In this document: positions 22,373-30,543 of the stretch, in pieces
Numbering within the stretch: the stretch's first letter is position 1
Layout of the letters: each line of letters opens with the position of its first letter
Assembly: GCF_000332275.1 (NCBI RefSeq)
Contig: NZ_CM001776.1
Coordinates: 2,031,268-2,095,267, forward strand
Source: Synechococcus sp. PCC 7336
Lineage (GTDB): Bacteria; Cyanobacteriota; Cyanobacteriia; Thermostichales; PCC-7336
DNA: 64,000 nt
Direction of reading: 5' to 3'
Notes under the pieces: generated by a model
Databases searched by the model: none
What the model was told of the DNA's origin: nothing
The model's input: the letters and a program-made list of their open reading frames with translations, nothing else
Made by a program: the position numbers and the translations under genes

Positions 22373-23901
22373 GGCTGTACTTCTGCGTTAAACGTTGGCG
22401 TAACCGCAAAATTCATCCGAACGGTGCTGCCAGGAGCAAGGCGAACCAGGCGAGATTGGCTATTGCGTTCGATAAAGCGACGGTTGGGGGCCAATGTGTA
22501 TCCAGGTAGGCTGGTCAAGTCGATGACCCCTGTCCGATTCCCCGGCAATACGTTCGTGACAGAAAACAGTCCGTCGGGATCGGTGGTAATGCGAGTGCCG
22601 CCATCGAGAAAAATCACGGCATTCGGGACGCCGGGTTCACCCGGCTGTTGCTCGCCATCAAAATTGCGATCGACAAAGACTCGACCCAAGATGGTGCCTT
22701 CATCGGAGAGCAACCCCCCTCGGATGCGAATTCGATAAATGGCCGGTCCCGCACTCACGGGCTGTCGGTTATCCGATCGCAGGGCGGAAACGCTGGCCGA
22801 GTTTTCCCCCGACCCCCGCAGCGCGTCTGGATTGACTTCAACGGCATAGGCAATTTCCAGAAACTCACCTGTAGGCAGTGGAGCGGGCAAGGTGAAGCTA
22901 ACGGTGCGATCGCTGCCTCGGGCGATGCCCAGCTCGACCGCCTCGCCCGCCGCCTTTGCCCGGACCGATTCGTCAATCAAGTTGAATCCGGCGGGGAGGG
23001 CGTCAGACACAACGAGACTGTCTAGGCTCGTTAACAGGGTGTTTTCGACTTCAATTCGGTAGATGACAATATCGCCGGGGGATGCGCTGGCGCGATCGCC
23101 CGTTTTGGTAATTCGAATCGGCTCGCGATCGCAGACGGAAATATCGAGGTCGGCAAATGTCACCACCAAACTGGTACTGGTGATGTCTGTAGACGCCACA
23201 AAACTCGATTGCGTTGTAGCGCTATCCGCGCGAATCGGCAGGCCATCGAGAGCCGTCGCAGTAAAGGGATAGAGACCATCATCTGTCAGTGCGCCGATCT
23301 CGATGCGAATCTCTCGGCGATCGAGCGGCGAGCTGGCGGGTGGAGTCACCCGCAGAATGTAGGAGCTGCCGGGGTCGAGCTGGCCTCGGTCTGGGTCGAG
23401 TAAAAAGTTAAAGCGACCTTCGTTGAACGCCTGGGTGGGCTGGGGGTTGGCGTTGAGTACGTTAGGAGCAAAGCCCTCTGGAAGATTGAGGTTGTCGGGA
23501 GGGGCGGGGTCTTCGGTTGGCGTGAGCGACACCAAGCCCCCAGCAAGATTGGGATTGCCGGGGGCGGTATTGAATAGGGCAACAGAGAAGCCTGAAGTGC
23601 TGGGTAATGATTCGCCATCGCAGCCCAATACCTGTCCGAACGGATCGACCAAATTAGCGATCGCTCTAGCATCGCGCGATCGCCCCTGAATCGGATTCCC
23701 CGTTGGAGTGCTATAGGTCGCACTGGCAGTATTGCCTAAATTCGTCACGATGACGGGGTTCTCTGGGGCTGCAGTCTCGGTTTGCGCCAGGGGAGGAACG
23801 GACACGAGCCAGAGGCTGAAAGCAACGATCGCCGTGACGCAAAGCTGCAAGCCGCGCCGCAGCGCTCGAAACTTCCGTGTCGGTAAAGCAAAGTTCATCA
23901 T
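22369..23901 (-). CDS. Exported DUF11 / SdrD-B-like protein
   Basis: Starting at ATG 23901 (MMNFALPTRKF) the protein has about 510 residues and a signal peptide ending SVPPLAQ. The open frame extends to 24018, but that would put the signal peptide inside the chain. After the signal it has a segment with LGNTASATYSTPTGNPI, which recurs in the 886-residue protein as ISNTATATYSDPNNPGTPI. Then come a DUF11 domain (ASPGDIVIYRIEVENTLL, then VVSDALPAGFNLI) and a C-terminal SdrD-B/carboxypeptidase-regulatory-like domain (GRVFVDRNFDGEQQPGEPG, DPDGLFSVTNVLPG). Its stop overlaps the GTG of the beta-barrel gene. It probably works as a surface or periplasmic partner of that barrel. Confidence 0.75.
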   Translation of the reverse strand: MMNFALPTRKFRALRRGLQLCVTAIVAFSLWLVSVPPLAQTETAAPENPVIVTNLGNTASATYSTPTGNPIQGRSRDARAIANLVDPFGQVLGCDGESLPSTSGFSVALFNTAPGNPNLAGGLVSLTPTEDPAPPDNLNLPEGFAPNVLNANPQPTQAFNEGRFNFLLDPDRGQLDPGSSYILRVTPPASSPLDRREIRIEIGALTDDGLYPFTATALDGLPIRADSATTQSSFVASTDITSTSLVVTFADLDISVCDREPIRITKTGDRASASPGDIVIYRIEVENTLLTSLDSLVVSDALPAGFNLIDESVRAKAAGEAVELGIARGSDRTVSFTLPAPLPTGEFLEIAYAVEVNPDALRGSGENSASVSALRSDNRQPVSAGPAIYRIRIRGGLLSDEGTILGRVFVDRNFDGEQQPGEPGVPNAVIFLDGGTRITTDPDGLFSVTNVLPGNRTGVIDLTSLPGYTLAPNRRFIERNSQSRLVRLAPGSTVRMNFAVTPTFNAEVQP

Positions 23902-24054
23902 GATGCGCTCGAAACGATGGCGGAACTGACCAGCGGGAGGTCGGCACAAACCGAGCTGCCCATCGCGGGCAGTCATGGGGGCTGCTGATGGAACATCAAA
24001 CGGACAAACCTCTAACAACCGCGATCTGGTGCGGGTGAAGAGGTTTGAGGGAAA

Positions 24055-24651
24055 TTAGCGATCGCGCACTCGTACTTGATAGGAGGTCTCGGTGACTTCA
24101 GCGGGAGCGATCTCGCGGGCAAAGCTCCAGCGCACGTGGGTATAGAGTTCGGCAGGAGCCGGTTGCTCCTCGACGGTGCCGTCTTCCAACTCCACCACAA
24201 TCGTGGGGTTGGAGACGAATGACTCGCCGCCATCAATGCTGAAGCTGGGCTCTGCCCCATCAAGCGTTGCGGCGCTGTCGAGCACGTAAATTGTTTCGGC
24301 AGGGATGGGCTGAGTCAGGACAAAATTGGCTGTGGGCCGCTCGCCGACATTAGAGGTTGCGATCTGGTAGCGCAGCACATTGCCCGGAGCAACCGTAATG
24401 CGATCGCCTTCGAGCCGCTCCCAGACCACTTCGGGTTCTCCGCTGTCGTTGGTCTGCACCGCTTGCTTGGACAGGCTCAAAAGCAACTCCATTTGTGCGG
24501 CAGCTTGCTGTTCGGACTGCACAGTGCTTTGAGCGCTAGCAGAAGGGACCGAGAAGCTGCGAGTCAAGTTCGAGAATGGGTTTTCGATCGAAAACACGAT
24601 TGCAGCAAGGGCAATTGCGGTGCTGAGGGCGATCGGATTGAAACGTTTCAT
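24055..24651 (-). CDS. Small exported DUF11-like protein
   Basis: A 198-residue protein with an unusually long signal region (about 40 residues, ending SASAQ), a short helical stretch (QQAAAQMELLLSLSKQAV), and one DUF11-like beta-sandwich (ITVAPGNVLRYQIATSNVGE, TQPIPAETIYVLDSA). A good ribosome site (GAGG) lies just before ATG 24651. It stands between the 886-residue surface protein and the SdrD/DUF11 gene on the same strand. As a single-domain relative of the repeats in its giant neighbours, it may act as a periplasmic adaptor or subunit; that is inference. Confidence 0.7.
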   Translation of the reverse strand: MKRFNPIALSTAIALAAIVFSIENPFSNLTRSFSVPSASAQSTVQSEQQAAAQMELLLSLSKQAVQTNDSGEPEVVWERLEGDRITVAPGNVLRYQIATSNVGERPTANFVLTQPIPAETIYVLDSAATLDGAEPSFSIDGGESFVSNPTIVVELEDGTVEEQPAPAELYTHVRWSFAREIAPAEVTETSYQVRVRDR

Positions 24652-24707
24652 GGCTCTACCTCGTGAAGGGGGTCAAAGAGTGAAAAAGACTGGGTAGTTA
24701 GGTCTAT

Positions 24708-24737
24708 CTGGGTTGACCGCGATCGCCGCCAACCCAG
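24708..24737 (-). terminator. Hairpin between surface-protein gene and downstream genes
   Basis: A perfect 8-bp stem CTGGGTTG/CAACCCAG (24708-24715, 24730-24737) encloses a self-complementary GCGATCGC. It lies 15 bases after the stop of the 886-residue protein on the minus strand. No T-run follows directly. It probably attenuates or processes the message so that the abundant first gene is expressed more than the barrel genes. Confidence 0.5.
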
Positions 24738-24752
24738 ACAAATCGCAGGGAT

Positions 24753-27413
24753 TTACAGACCTTCGTTAATCCGGCGTTGGAAGGTGAAGGTGCCTGACTC
24801 AGTGGGAAGGAGGGGGGCACTCAGAGCATCTTCGTAACGAACGACATCCGTACCGGGGTCGGAGGTCACCGTGGTGTTGCTAGAGGTGGTGTAGGTGATT
24901 GAGGAGGGGTTGGTATCCGAGGCAGAACCCGGCACGTTCAGGGTGAAGACTGGATTGCCAGTGGCCCAGTTGTTACCGCTCGGGTCGGTGCCGTCTTCCA
25001 CAATCACTAGGTTGTCGGCTTCCAGGATGATGTTGCCGAAGCCCGCCGCAGGCGCAGCCTCAGAAATATTCGAGTAGGTGATGGCGTACTCGATAATGTT
25101 GCCGGGAATGGTATTTTGGCTGCTGGCGATCGTACTACTGCTCGGGTTCTCACCGGCGATGGTGTTGCCGTTGCTATCCAGAATTTGAGCGGTTTTTTCC
25201 AGGGTCACGTAGCCGAGATAGACGCGATCGATGGTGAGATTGCTGGTGGGGTCAGTCGCCAAGCCATCAAATCGACCGTTATTGTTGTCATCGGCGAACG
25301 CAACAATGGGCACTGCATAGCCGAAGTTCGGACCCGTTTGACCGTCTGTGGTTGCGGTGCCGGCTGGCAAAATGACTTCCACTTGGATGTCTAGATCGCC
25401 TGTGGTGGGGCCGAGTACCGGAATGGCGATCGGCGTCGTGTTGTTGTCGAAGACATAAGCAGAATCGTTGGCTGCTGCAGTTGTCGGGTCGTCGGCCAAT
25501 AAGTCGTAAGTCGCGGTTTGGCCGTTGAACGTAATGTTCACCTGAGTGCCAATGGGCGCGAGATTGAGGGTGTCGAGACTGCCCGGCAGGTTGTTGATGA
25601 TGGGCCTGACCAGAACGTCAGTTAAGTCGTTCGGGGTCGCCCGCAGCGAATTAATAAAGGTGGTCGATGCAGTGCTGTCGATCGCACCATCATTATCGGT
25701 GTCCAGAGCAACGGGATCGAGAGCTCGGTTGGTAAAGTCGTCGTTAGTGTCGGTCGGACCCACTGCATCGGGTATGGCGGTGGTGCCGTCGTTCGTACCG
25801 ATGAATAGTCCGCTAGGGGCATTGCCAGCAAACAGAGAAACCACCAAGACTTCGCCATCTTCGCCAGCACCGCCATTGTTCCCCGGATCGATGCCCTGAT
25901 TGGTATTGGCGACACCATCGTTAATCGGGTTCGCAGCTGGGGTAGTGCCGTTGTCATCGAAGTTGTTGGGCAACTGGTCGCCCGATTCGTCAAAGATAAC
26001 GGGGCCGCCGACGATACCATCCGTTTCACCAAACACCTGAGCGACGTTGACGATATCGATGGAAGTGCCCGTTACGGTATCTTCAACATCCACAGTCAAC
26101 TGGAAGCCAGTGATGGTCGGCTCTCCAGCTTGCAAGGCGGTGTTACCCGAGGTTCCTCCAATCGGCAAGACAAAACCAATCCGAGTAATGGTTTCGGGAT
26201 TACTCGTGCCGAAGTCGGCCAGGGTTTGCCAATCCGCTTGCGTGGCGTCAGTGGTCGTCGCAGTGGTGGTCACCACAACCGTCCACCCAGTGGGGGCTAC
26301 AGGGACATTGGAGGTGATGTCTAGATCGGTGTTGGCCGGTATGGCATCGGTGACAAAGATGTAGCTGTTACCGAGCAGACTGCTGAAATTCGTCTGGGTG
26401 GTGGCAGATAGATCCGCGACATCGATACCGGTTAAATCGCCAGCCGTAATTGTGGGGTCAGTGGAAGGATTGACAACATCCAAGCTGAGGTTGTAGGTAA
26501 TGCTGTCATCCGCCAGATCGTTCGGGTCTGTGCCGGAATCGCTGCTATCGAAGTCTTTAAACACTCTTGCCAGTGCCACCTCATTGACACTACCGCCAGC
26601 CGTGATTTGCTGGCTGGCTTCAGCCTCTTGTTCGCCATTGACTGGCAAGGTAGTGTTGGAAGCATCGTTTTGGTTGCCGCCATCTGCCGTATTGTCATCG
26701 TCAACGGTGCGGAAGTCGTTATCGCCGGTATCGGTCGGAACGCTTTGTCCGCCATCGGGGGTGGTATCGCCGAAGACAACGCCAACGGGAGCGCCAGAGG
26801 TGTTGGCGGTCACAGTTACGGGCACTGAGATGTTGATTTGTCCGTCTGCGGCAACGTTGTCAATTAAGAGGCCGATGCGGTTGCCGCCGCCATCTAATAC
26901 CTCTGTCACCCCTGCTGGCAAAGAGCCCGTAGGGATGTTGGCAATATCGGCCACAGTGATATCGCCAAAATTGCCATCGCCGTCGAGATCGACATCGATA
27001 TCGATCGCACCGAGGGTTCCGCCCGTAACGCTAGAGGGGTTGACTGGGACGAAAATTTCGGTGGCATCGTTACCGGTGTTAGTACCGAGAAAATCAAAGG
27101 TCACAACATCGTTAGTGTCAATGGTGTTGGCTTGGTTGCCCCCATTTCCACCGTCCACAAACGTGAATCCGTTATCGACTAGGGTTACACCCGCAACTTC
27201 TGCAACCTCGACCGTGACCGTATTCGAAATGGCCTCAATTGGGGTGCCGGGATTATTGGGGTCTGAATAGGTGGCGGTGGCAGTGTTAGAAATGTTGGTT
27301 CCTGCGGCTGTTCCGGCAGCTAATGCTGGAATCAACCAAGTCAGGCTGCCGCCTAACAGCACCGTTGCAGCGAGTAATCGGCTGCAGCAGCGGCTTTGCG
27401 AATGGCTATTCAT
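24753..27413 (-). CDS. Giant exported surface protein (DUF11-type, S-layer-like)
   Basis: An 886-residue acidic protein. ATG 27413 is chosen over GTG 27419 because a GAGGA ribosome site sits 10 bases upstream. A signal peptide (residues about 10-33, ending IPALAAG) is followed by ISNTATATYSDPNNPGTPI, then a module of about 200 residues (GNDATEIFVPVNPSSVTGGT, INISVPVTV, VVFGDTTPDGG) related to residues 130-320 of the protein at 13659. The middle is rich in Asp/Asn/Thr with DxDxDG loops (DVDLDGDGNFGD), suggesting calcium. The C-terminus has a DUF11-like domain (IPGNIIEYAITYSNISE) and ends RRINEGL. Lys and Cys are scarce, as in S-layer proteins. It is the first gene of the cluster; its own promoter should lie at 27420-27600. 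Confidence 0.75.
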   Translation of the reverse strand: MNSHSQSRCCSRLLAATVLLGGSLTWLIPALAAGTAAGTNISNTATATYSDPNNPGTPIEAISNTVTVEVAEVAGVTLVDNGFTFVDGGNGGNQANTIDTNDVVTFDFLGTNTGNDATEIFVPVNPSSVTGGTLGAIDIDVDLDGDGNFGDITVADIANIPTGSLPAGVTEVLDGGGNRIGLLIDNVAADGQINISVPVTVTANTSGAPVGVVFGDTTPDGGQSVPTDTGDNDFRTVDDDNTADGGNQNDASNTTLPVNGEQEAEASQQITAGGSVNEVALARVFKDFDSSDSGTDPNDLADDSITYNLSLDVVNPSTDPTITAGDLTGIDVADLSATTQTNFSSLLGNSYIFVTDAIPANTDLDITSNVPVAPTGWTVVVTTTATTTDATQADWQTLADFGTSNPETITRIGFVLPIGGTSGNTALQAGEPTITGFQLTVDVEDTVTGTSIDIVNVAQVFGETDGIVGGPVIFDESGDQLPNNFDDNGTTPAANPINDGVANTNQGIDPGNNGGAGEDGEVLVVSLFAGNAPSGLFIGTNDGTTAIPDAVGPTDTNDDFTNRALDPVALDTDNDGAIDSTASTTFINSLRATPNDLTDVLVRPIINNLPGSLDTLNLAPIGTQVNITFNGQTATYDLLADDPTTAAANDSAYVFDNNTTPIAIPVLGPTTGDLDIQVEVILPAGTATTDGQTGPNFGYAVPIVAFADDNNNGRFDGLATDPTSNLTIDRVYLGYVTLEKTAQILDSNGNTIAGENPSSSTIASSQNTIPGNIIEYAITYSNISEAAPAAGFGNIILEADNLVIVEDGTDPSGNNWATGNPVFTLNVPGSASDTNPSSITYTTSSNTTVTSDPGTDVVRYEDALSAPLLPTESGTFTFQRRINEGL

Positions 27414-27419
27414 TCTCAC

Positions 27420-28035
27420 TCATTCCTCATGATTAAAATGCACTTTAGCGCGTTAAAGCCATTAGATTTGGCGCGATAAATCGAACCCAATCTAATGGCT
27501 TATATTTCACGAGTCTTACTCATATTTTTGAGACTCGTAGCAAAGATATTCTTGCCACAACGGTACGCTTTTGACTTTAGAGAGAACTTGTGAAAAGTCT
27601 GTGAAATAGAAAGTATTTAGTTATACATTTTTGGCTCAGGTTTTGGCTGATTCATGATGCATAAAAAATGCAATCTGTGGAAACCCTTAAATTACGATCA
27701 AGCTATAAAGAGAAAAAAGGTAGTTCATCTATTCGATCTGCACTCTAGGTATTGCACTCGGCCCCCTAAATCCCCCATTCTGGGGGACTTTCTCGCAGCT
27801 TAGGATTGGGGTTGAGAGATTTATATTGAGAGATTTATATTGAGAGCTGCCGTCACCGAAACTGTAGAATGGAGCTGAAAATCCTCACAAGTCCCCCACT
27901 TGTGGGGGATTTAGGGGGCAAATGCAGAAGACCGGAACGTCAGTTAAGTGTCACATCTATAGATTCAATCCGTCCATTCCAGGAGTCATCACGATCTGGG
28001 TTTTATTATGTATTGATTGCGGTCAAAACCAACTC
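27420..28035. other. Intergenic region: surface-cluster promoter and repeat copy C
   Basis: The right part (27753-27926) is the repeat element listed separately. The left part (27420-27750) is AT-rich with no open frame and should hold the promoter and leader for the 886-residue surface protein. Inverted stretches include ATCTAATGGC at 27490-27499, matched by GCCATTAGAT at 27460-27469: a perfect 10-bp palindromic pair with a 20-base loop close to the gene start, a candidate operator or leader hairpin. Confidence 0.5.
27753..27926. mobile_element. Hairpin-ended MITE-like element, copy C (inverted)
   Basis: A terminal block GCCCCCTAAATCCCCC (27761-27776), followed by GGGGGACTT, is mirrored by AAGTCCCCC and GGGGGATTTAGGGGGC (27889-27919). 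The outer bases TTGCACTCG match the right arm of copy A in reverse complement, so this copy is inverted relative to it. The core is about 100 bases and non-coding, with a small internal repeat GAGATTTATATT (27825-27836 and again just after). Confidence 0.75.
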
Positions 28036-30543
28036 TTAAATCGCAAGATGCTCCCGTTGAGATTGACGATCGCCATTAGACGAAGAGAAACGAGTTGAAG
28101 CGATCGCCTGCTGGCATCTTTCGAGTGCCCTGATTAGCTCCTCCACGCGAATGGGCTTACTGACAAAATCATTCATCCCGATCGCCGTACAGCGATCGCG
28201 ATCGTCTGGCATGGTCATAGCTGTCATGGCCACAATCCACGGATAAGTATCGGAATCGTACTCTTGCCGCAATTGGCGCGTGGTTTCAAAACCATCGATC
28301 TCGGGCATTTGTAGATCCATGAAGATCGCGTCGTAGCTCCGAGCGCGTTGCGCCTCAATCGCCTCGGCACCGTTATTAACAACGTCAGCTTCATACCCCA
28401 GACGTTCGAGCAGTTTGAGGGCAACTTTTTGATTGACCTGTACATCCTCAACCAACAAAATGCGGAGGGGTGCCGTGGAGACAAAGTCAGTGTCGAAAGG
28501 GGACAGGATCGTGCGCGAAGGCTGCCAGCGAGAGGTCGTTGGTTCTAGACAACCCACTAACGTTTGGCCCAATGGCTCAAATGCGATCGGCTTATTGAGC
28601 GTTGCCGAGATCCCGCGACTTTTTTGAAACGCTTCCGATATGCATGCCCCGACATCGCACAGCAGAATCAGCGGTTGTTGGCAGTAGTGCGGCGACGAGC
28701 GAAGGCGATCGCAGAGAATTGCTCCATTACTATCGGGCATCTGCCAATCAATCAGGGCAATATCAAAGGGTTTTTCCTGCTCAATCCAAGCTAGGAGCTC
28801 CCGCTCGGAACTGGTTGCAACGGCCTCCATTCCCCAAAGCGTTGCCTGACGGATTAAAACATCGCATTGCGTAGCATTCCCTGCCACAATTGCCAGACGC
28901 TTGCCTTTTAACTGGGGATAGGGTGGCTCTTGCGTTGAAGTCTGCACCTGCGGCTCCGCTTGCATCTCGACCGTAAAGGAAAACGTCGAGCCTCGTTTGT
29001 ATTCAGAATTCACCCACATCGTGCCTCCCATCATGCGGCACAAGCGCTTACTAATAGCCAATCCCAAGCCTGTACCGCCAAACTCTCGCGTGGTAGAGTC
29101 GTTAACCTGGCTGAAGGGCTTGAACAAACACTTCAGGTTTTGAGGCGAAATTCCTATGCCCGTATCGCAAACGGAAAACAACAACTGATAGGTCGCTAAG
29201 CCCTGATTGTCCCCCCGAGTGAAGGCAAGTTGCTTGGTCTCCACCCGCACGACAACCTCTCCAGAGGAGGTAAACTTAATCGCATTGCTGAGAAGATTCA
29301 ACAAAATCTGGCGCAGTCGCGCGCGATCGCCCACGACCATTTCAGGCACCTCGGGCTCGACCCAATAGATCAACTCCAGCGACTTATGGGCTGCTTGGGC
29401 AGCGTATAGACCTAGTGCTTCGACGACACTTTGGCGCAGGTTAAATGGCTCTTCCAGCAGCTCGATGGTTCCAGATTCTATTTTGGAAAAATCGAGGATG
29501 TCGTTGATGATGTCCAGTAGAGCATTACTGCTGCTGGAAATCGTGACCGCGCAGTCCTGCTGATAGGGATTGAGCTGGGTATCGAGCAACAGTTCTGCCA
29601 TACCAATCACCGCATTCATCGGCGTCCGGATCTCGTGGCTCATCATGGCCAGAAAGTCACCCTTAGCCTGGTTGGCGCGATCGGCGATCGCCTTCATATG
29701 CCTGAGTCTCCGAGCTTGCTCCAGGGCTGTCAGCGTAGAATACAGCCCCCAGCTCAGCAGCACTGCTACAGTCAATCCGGCCAACAATGCCAGCTCGGGC
29801 AAGGGGGATATCCGTTGCCGAACGACAGGGGGAAGTAACCACATTTTCAAACGCCAGCGATCGCGATCGAAAGCAACTGGCACCGTTTGCACCCAGATAG
29901 GATCGGCTGTTGCAGCATTGGCAGTGTCAAAGAGCGTTCTACCGCTAGCCTCGAGAGCGATGCCGTAACTCTCTAATAACTTGTGGTGCGAATCAAACAA
30001 CGCCTCTATGTCGACCGCCGCCACCAAAAAGCCCTGCCACACGCCATTCTGTCTGATGGGGGCATAGATCCACAGCTCTGGCATGTCTTGACTGGGGGTT
30101 TCAGGGATAAGAAACGTAAGCTTTTCGCTCGTGCGAGCTTGCACGAGCAACGGCTCGTCCCACAGTTCTAAAGCAATGCGAGCATAATCAGAGGCGTTGC
30201 AGCAGGCTGCCGCTGCAGATGCCTGTACTTGCCCGCTGCGATCCATCCACAACAAAGCCCGATATCCCCCCAAATGTCCGGCCAGCAATTCGGAGTGAAC
30301 GGCCCAATCCTGATGGGTTTCTATCATTTGCTGGGACTGCATCTGAGCAAAGTGACTCACTGCTCCCACTCGCTCTTCCAAATGTTCTTCTAGCTCGTGC
30401 TGAATCAGCCCTGCCGCTTCGATCGTCTCATTGAGAATGACTGCTCGTGCTTGTCGGCACAAAGTGTGCCAGATTGCTACAGACCCCAACCCAATGCTAA
30501 TTCCCAGGCCAAATGCTCCTATCCTTATCCAGCGTCGAGACAC
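28036..30543 (-). CDS. Hybrid sensor histidine kinase with two receiver domains
   Basis: An 835-residue membrane kinase starting GTG. Two membrane segments (about 8-27 and 250-271) flank a periplasmic sensor region of about 220 residues (dCache/CHASE-like, not identified). HisKA has His303 in MSHEIRTPMNAVIG; the ATPase has QILLNLLSNAIKFT, DTGIGIS and GGTGLGLAISKRL. Receiver 1 (about 550-665) keeps ALIDWQMPDSNG but has VAGNA where the acidic pair of the Mg site should be, so it may be a pseudo-receiver. Receiver 2 (about 695-815) is complete (ILLVEDVQVNQ, FMDLQMPEIDG, final KP). No DNA-binding output or response regulator gene is adjacent. The signal is unknown. It may be read together with the surface cluster, which lies downstream on the same strand, but a 620-base gap separates them. 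Confidence 0.9.
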   Translation of the reverse strand: MSRRWIRIGAFGLGISIGLGSVAIWHTLCRQARAVILNETIEAAGLIQHELEEHLEERVGAVSHFAQMQSQQMIETHQDWAVHSELLAGHLGGYRALLWMDRSGQVQASAAAACCNASDYARIALELWDEPLLVQARTSEKLTFLIPETPSQDMPELWIYAPIRQNGVWQGFLVAAVDIEALFDSHHKLLESYGIALEASGRTLFDTANAATADPIWVQTVPVAFDRDRWRLKMWLLPPVVRQRISPLPELALLAGLTVAVLLSWGLYSTLTALEQARRLRHMKAIADRANQAKGDFLAMMSHEIRTPMNAVIGMAELLLDTQLNPYQQDCAVTISSSSNALLDIINDILDFSKIESGTIELLEEPFNLRQSVVEALGLYAAQAAHKSLELIYWVEPEVPEMVVGDRARLRQILLNLLSNAIKFTSSGEVVVRVETKQLAFTRGDNQGLATYQLLFSVCDTGIGISPQNLKCLFKPFSQVNDSTTREFGGTGLGLAISKRLCRMMGGTMWVNSEYKRGSTFSFTVEMQAEPQVQTSTQEPPYPQLKGKRLAIVAGNATQCDVLIRQATLWGMEAVATSSERELLAWIEQEKPFDIALIDWQMPDSNGAILCDRLRSSPHYCQQPLILLCDVGACISEAFQKSRGISATLNKPIAFEPLGQTLVGCLEPTTSRWQPSRTILSPFDTDFVSTAPLRILLVEDVQVNQKVALKLLERLGYEADVVNNGAEAIEAQRARSYDAIFMDLQMPEIDGFETTRQLRQEYDSDTYPWIVAMTAMTMPDDRDRCTAIGMNDFVSKPIRVEELIRALERCQQAIASTRFSSSNGDRQSQREHLAI

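Noticed and set aside
24018..24020. Start of the SdrD/DUF11 gene at 24018
   Set aside because: This would place the signal peptide about 40 residues inside the chain; ATG 23901 gives a normal exported N-terminus.
26500..27270. 256-codon plus-strand frame opposite the giant surface protein
   Set aside because: It is Ser/Pro/Val-rich low complexity produced by reading Asp/Thr/Gly codons backwards.
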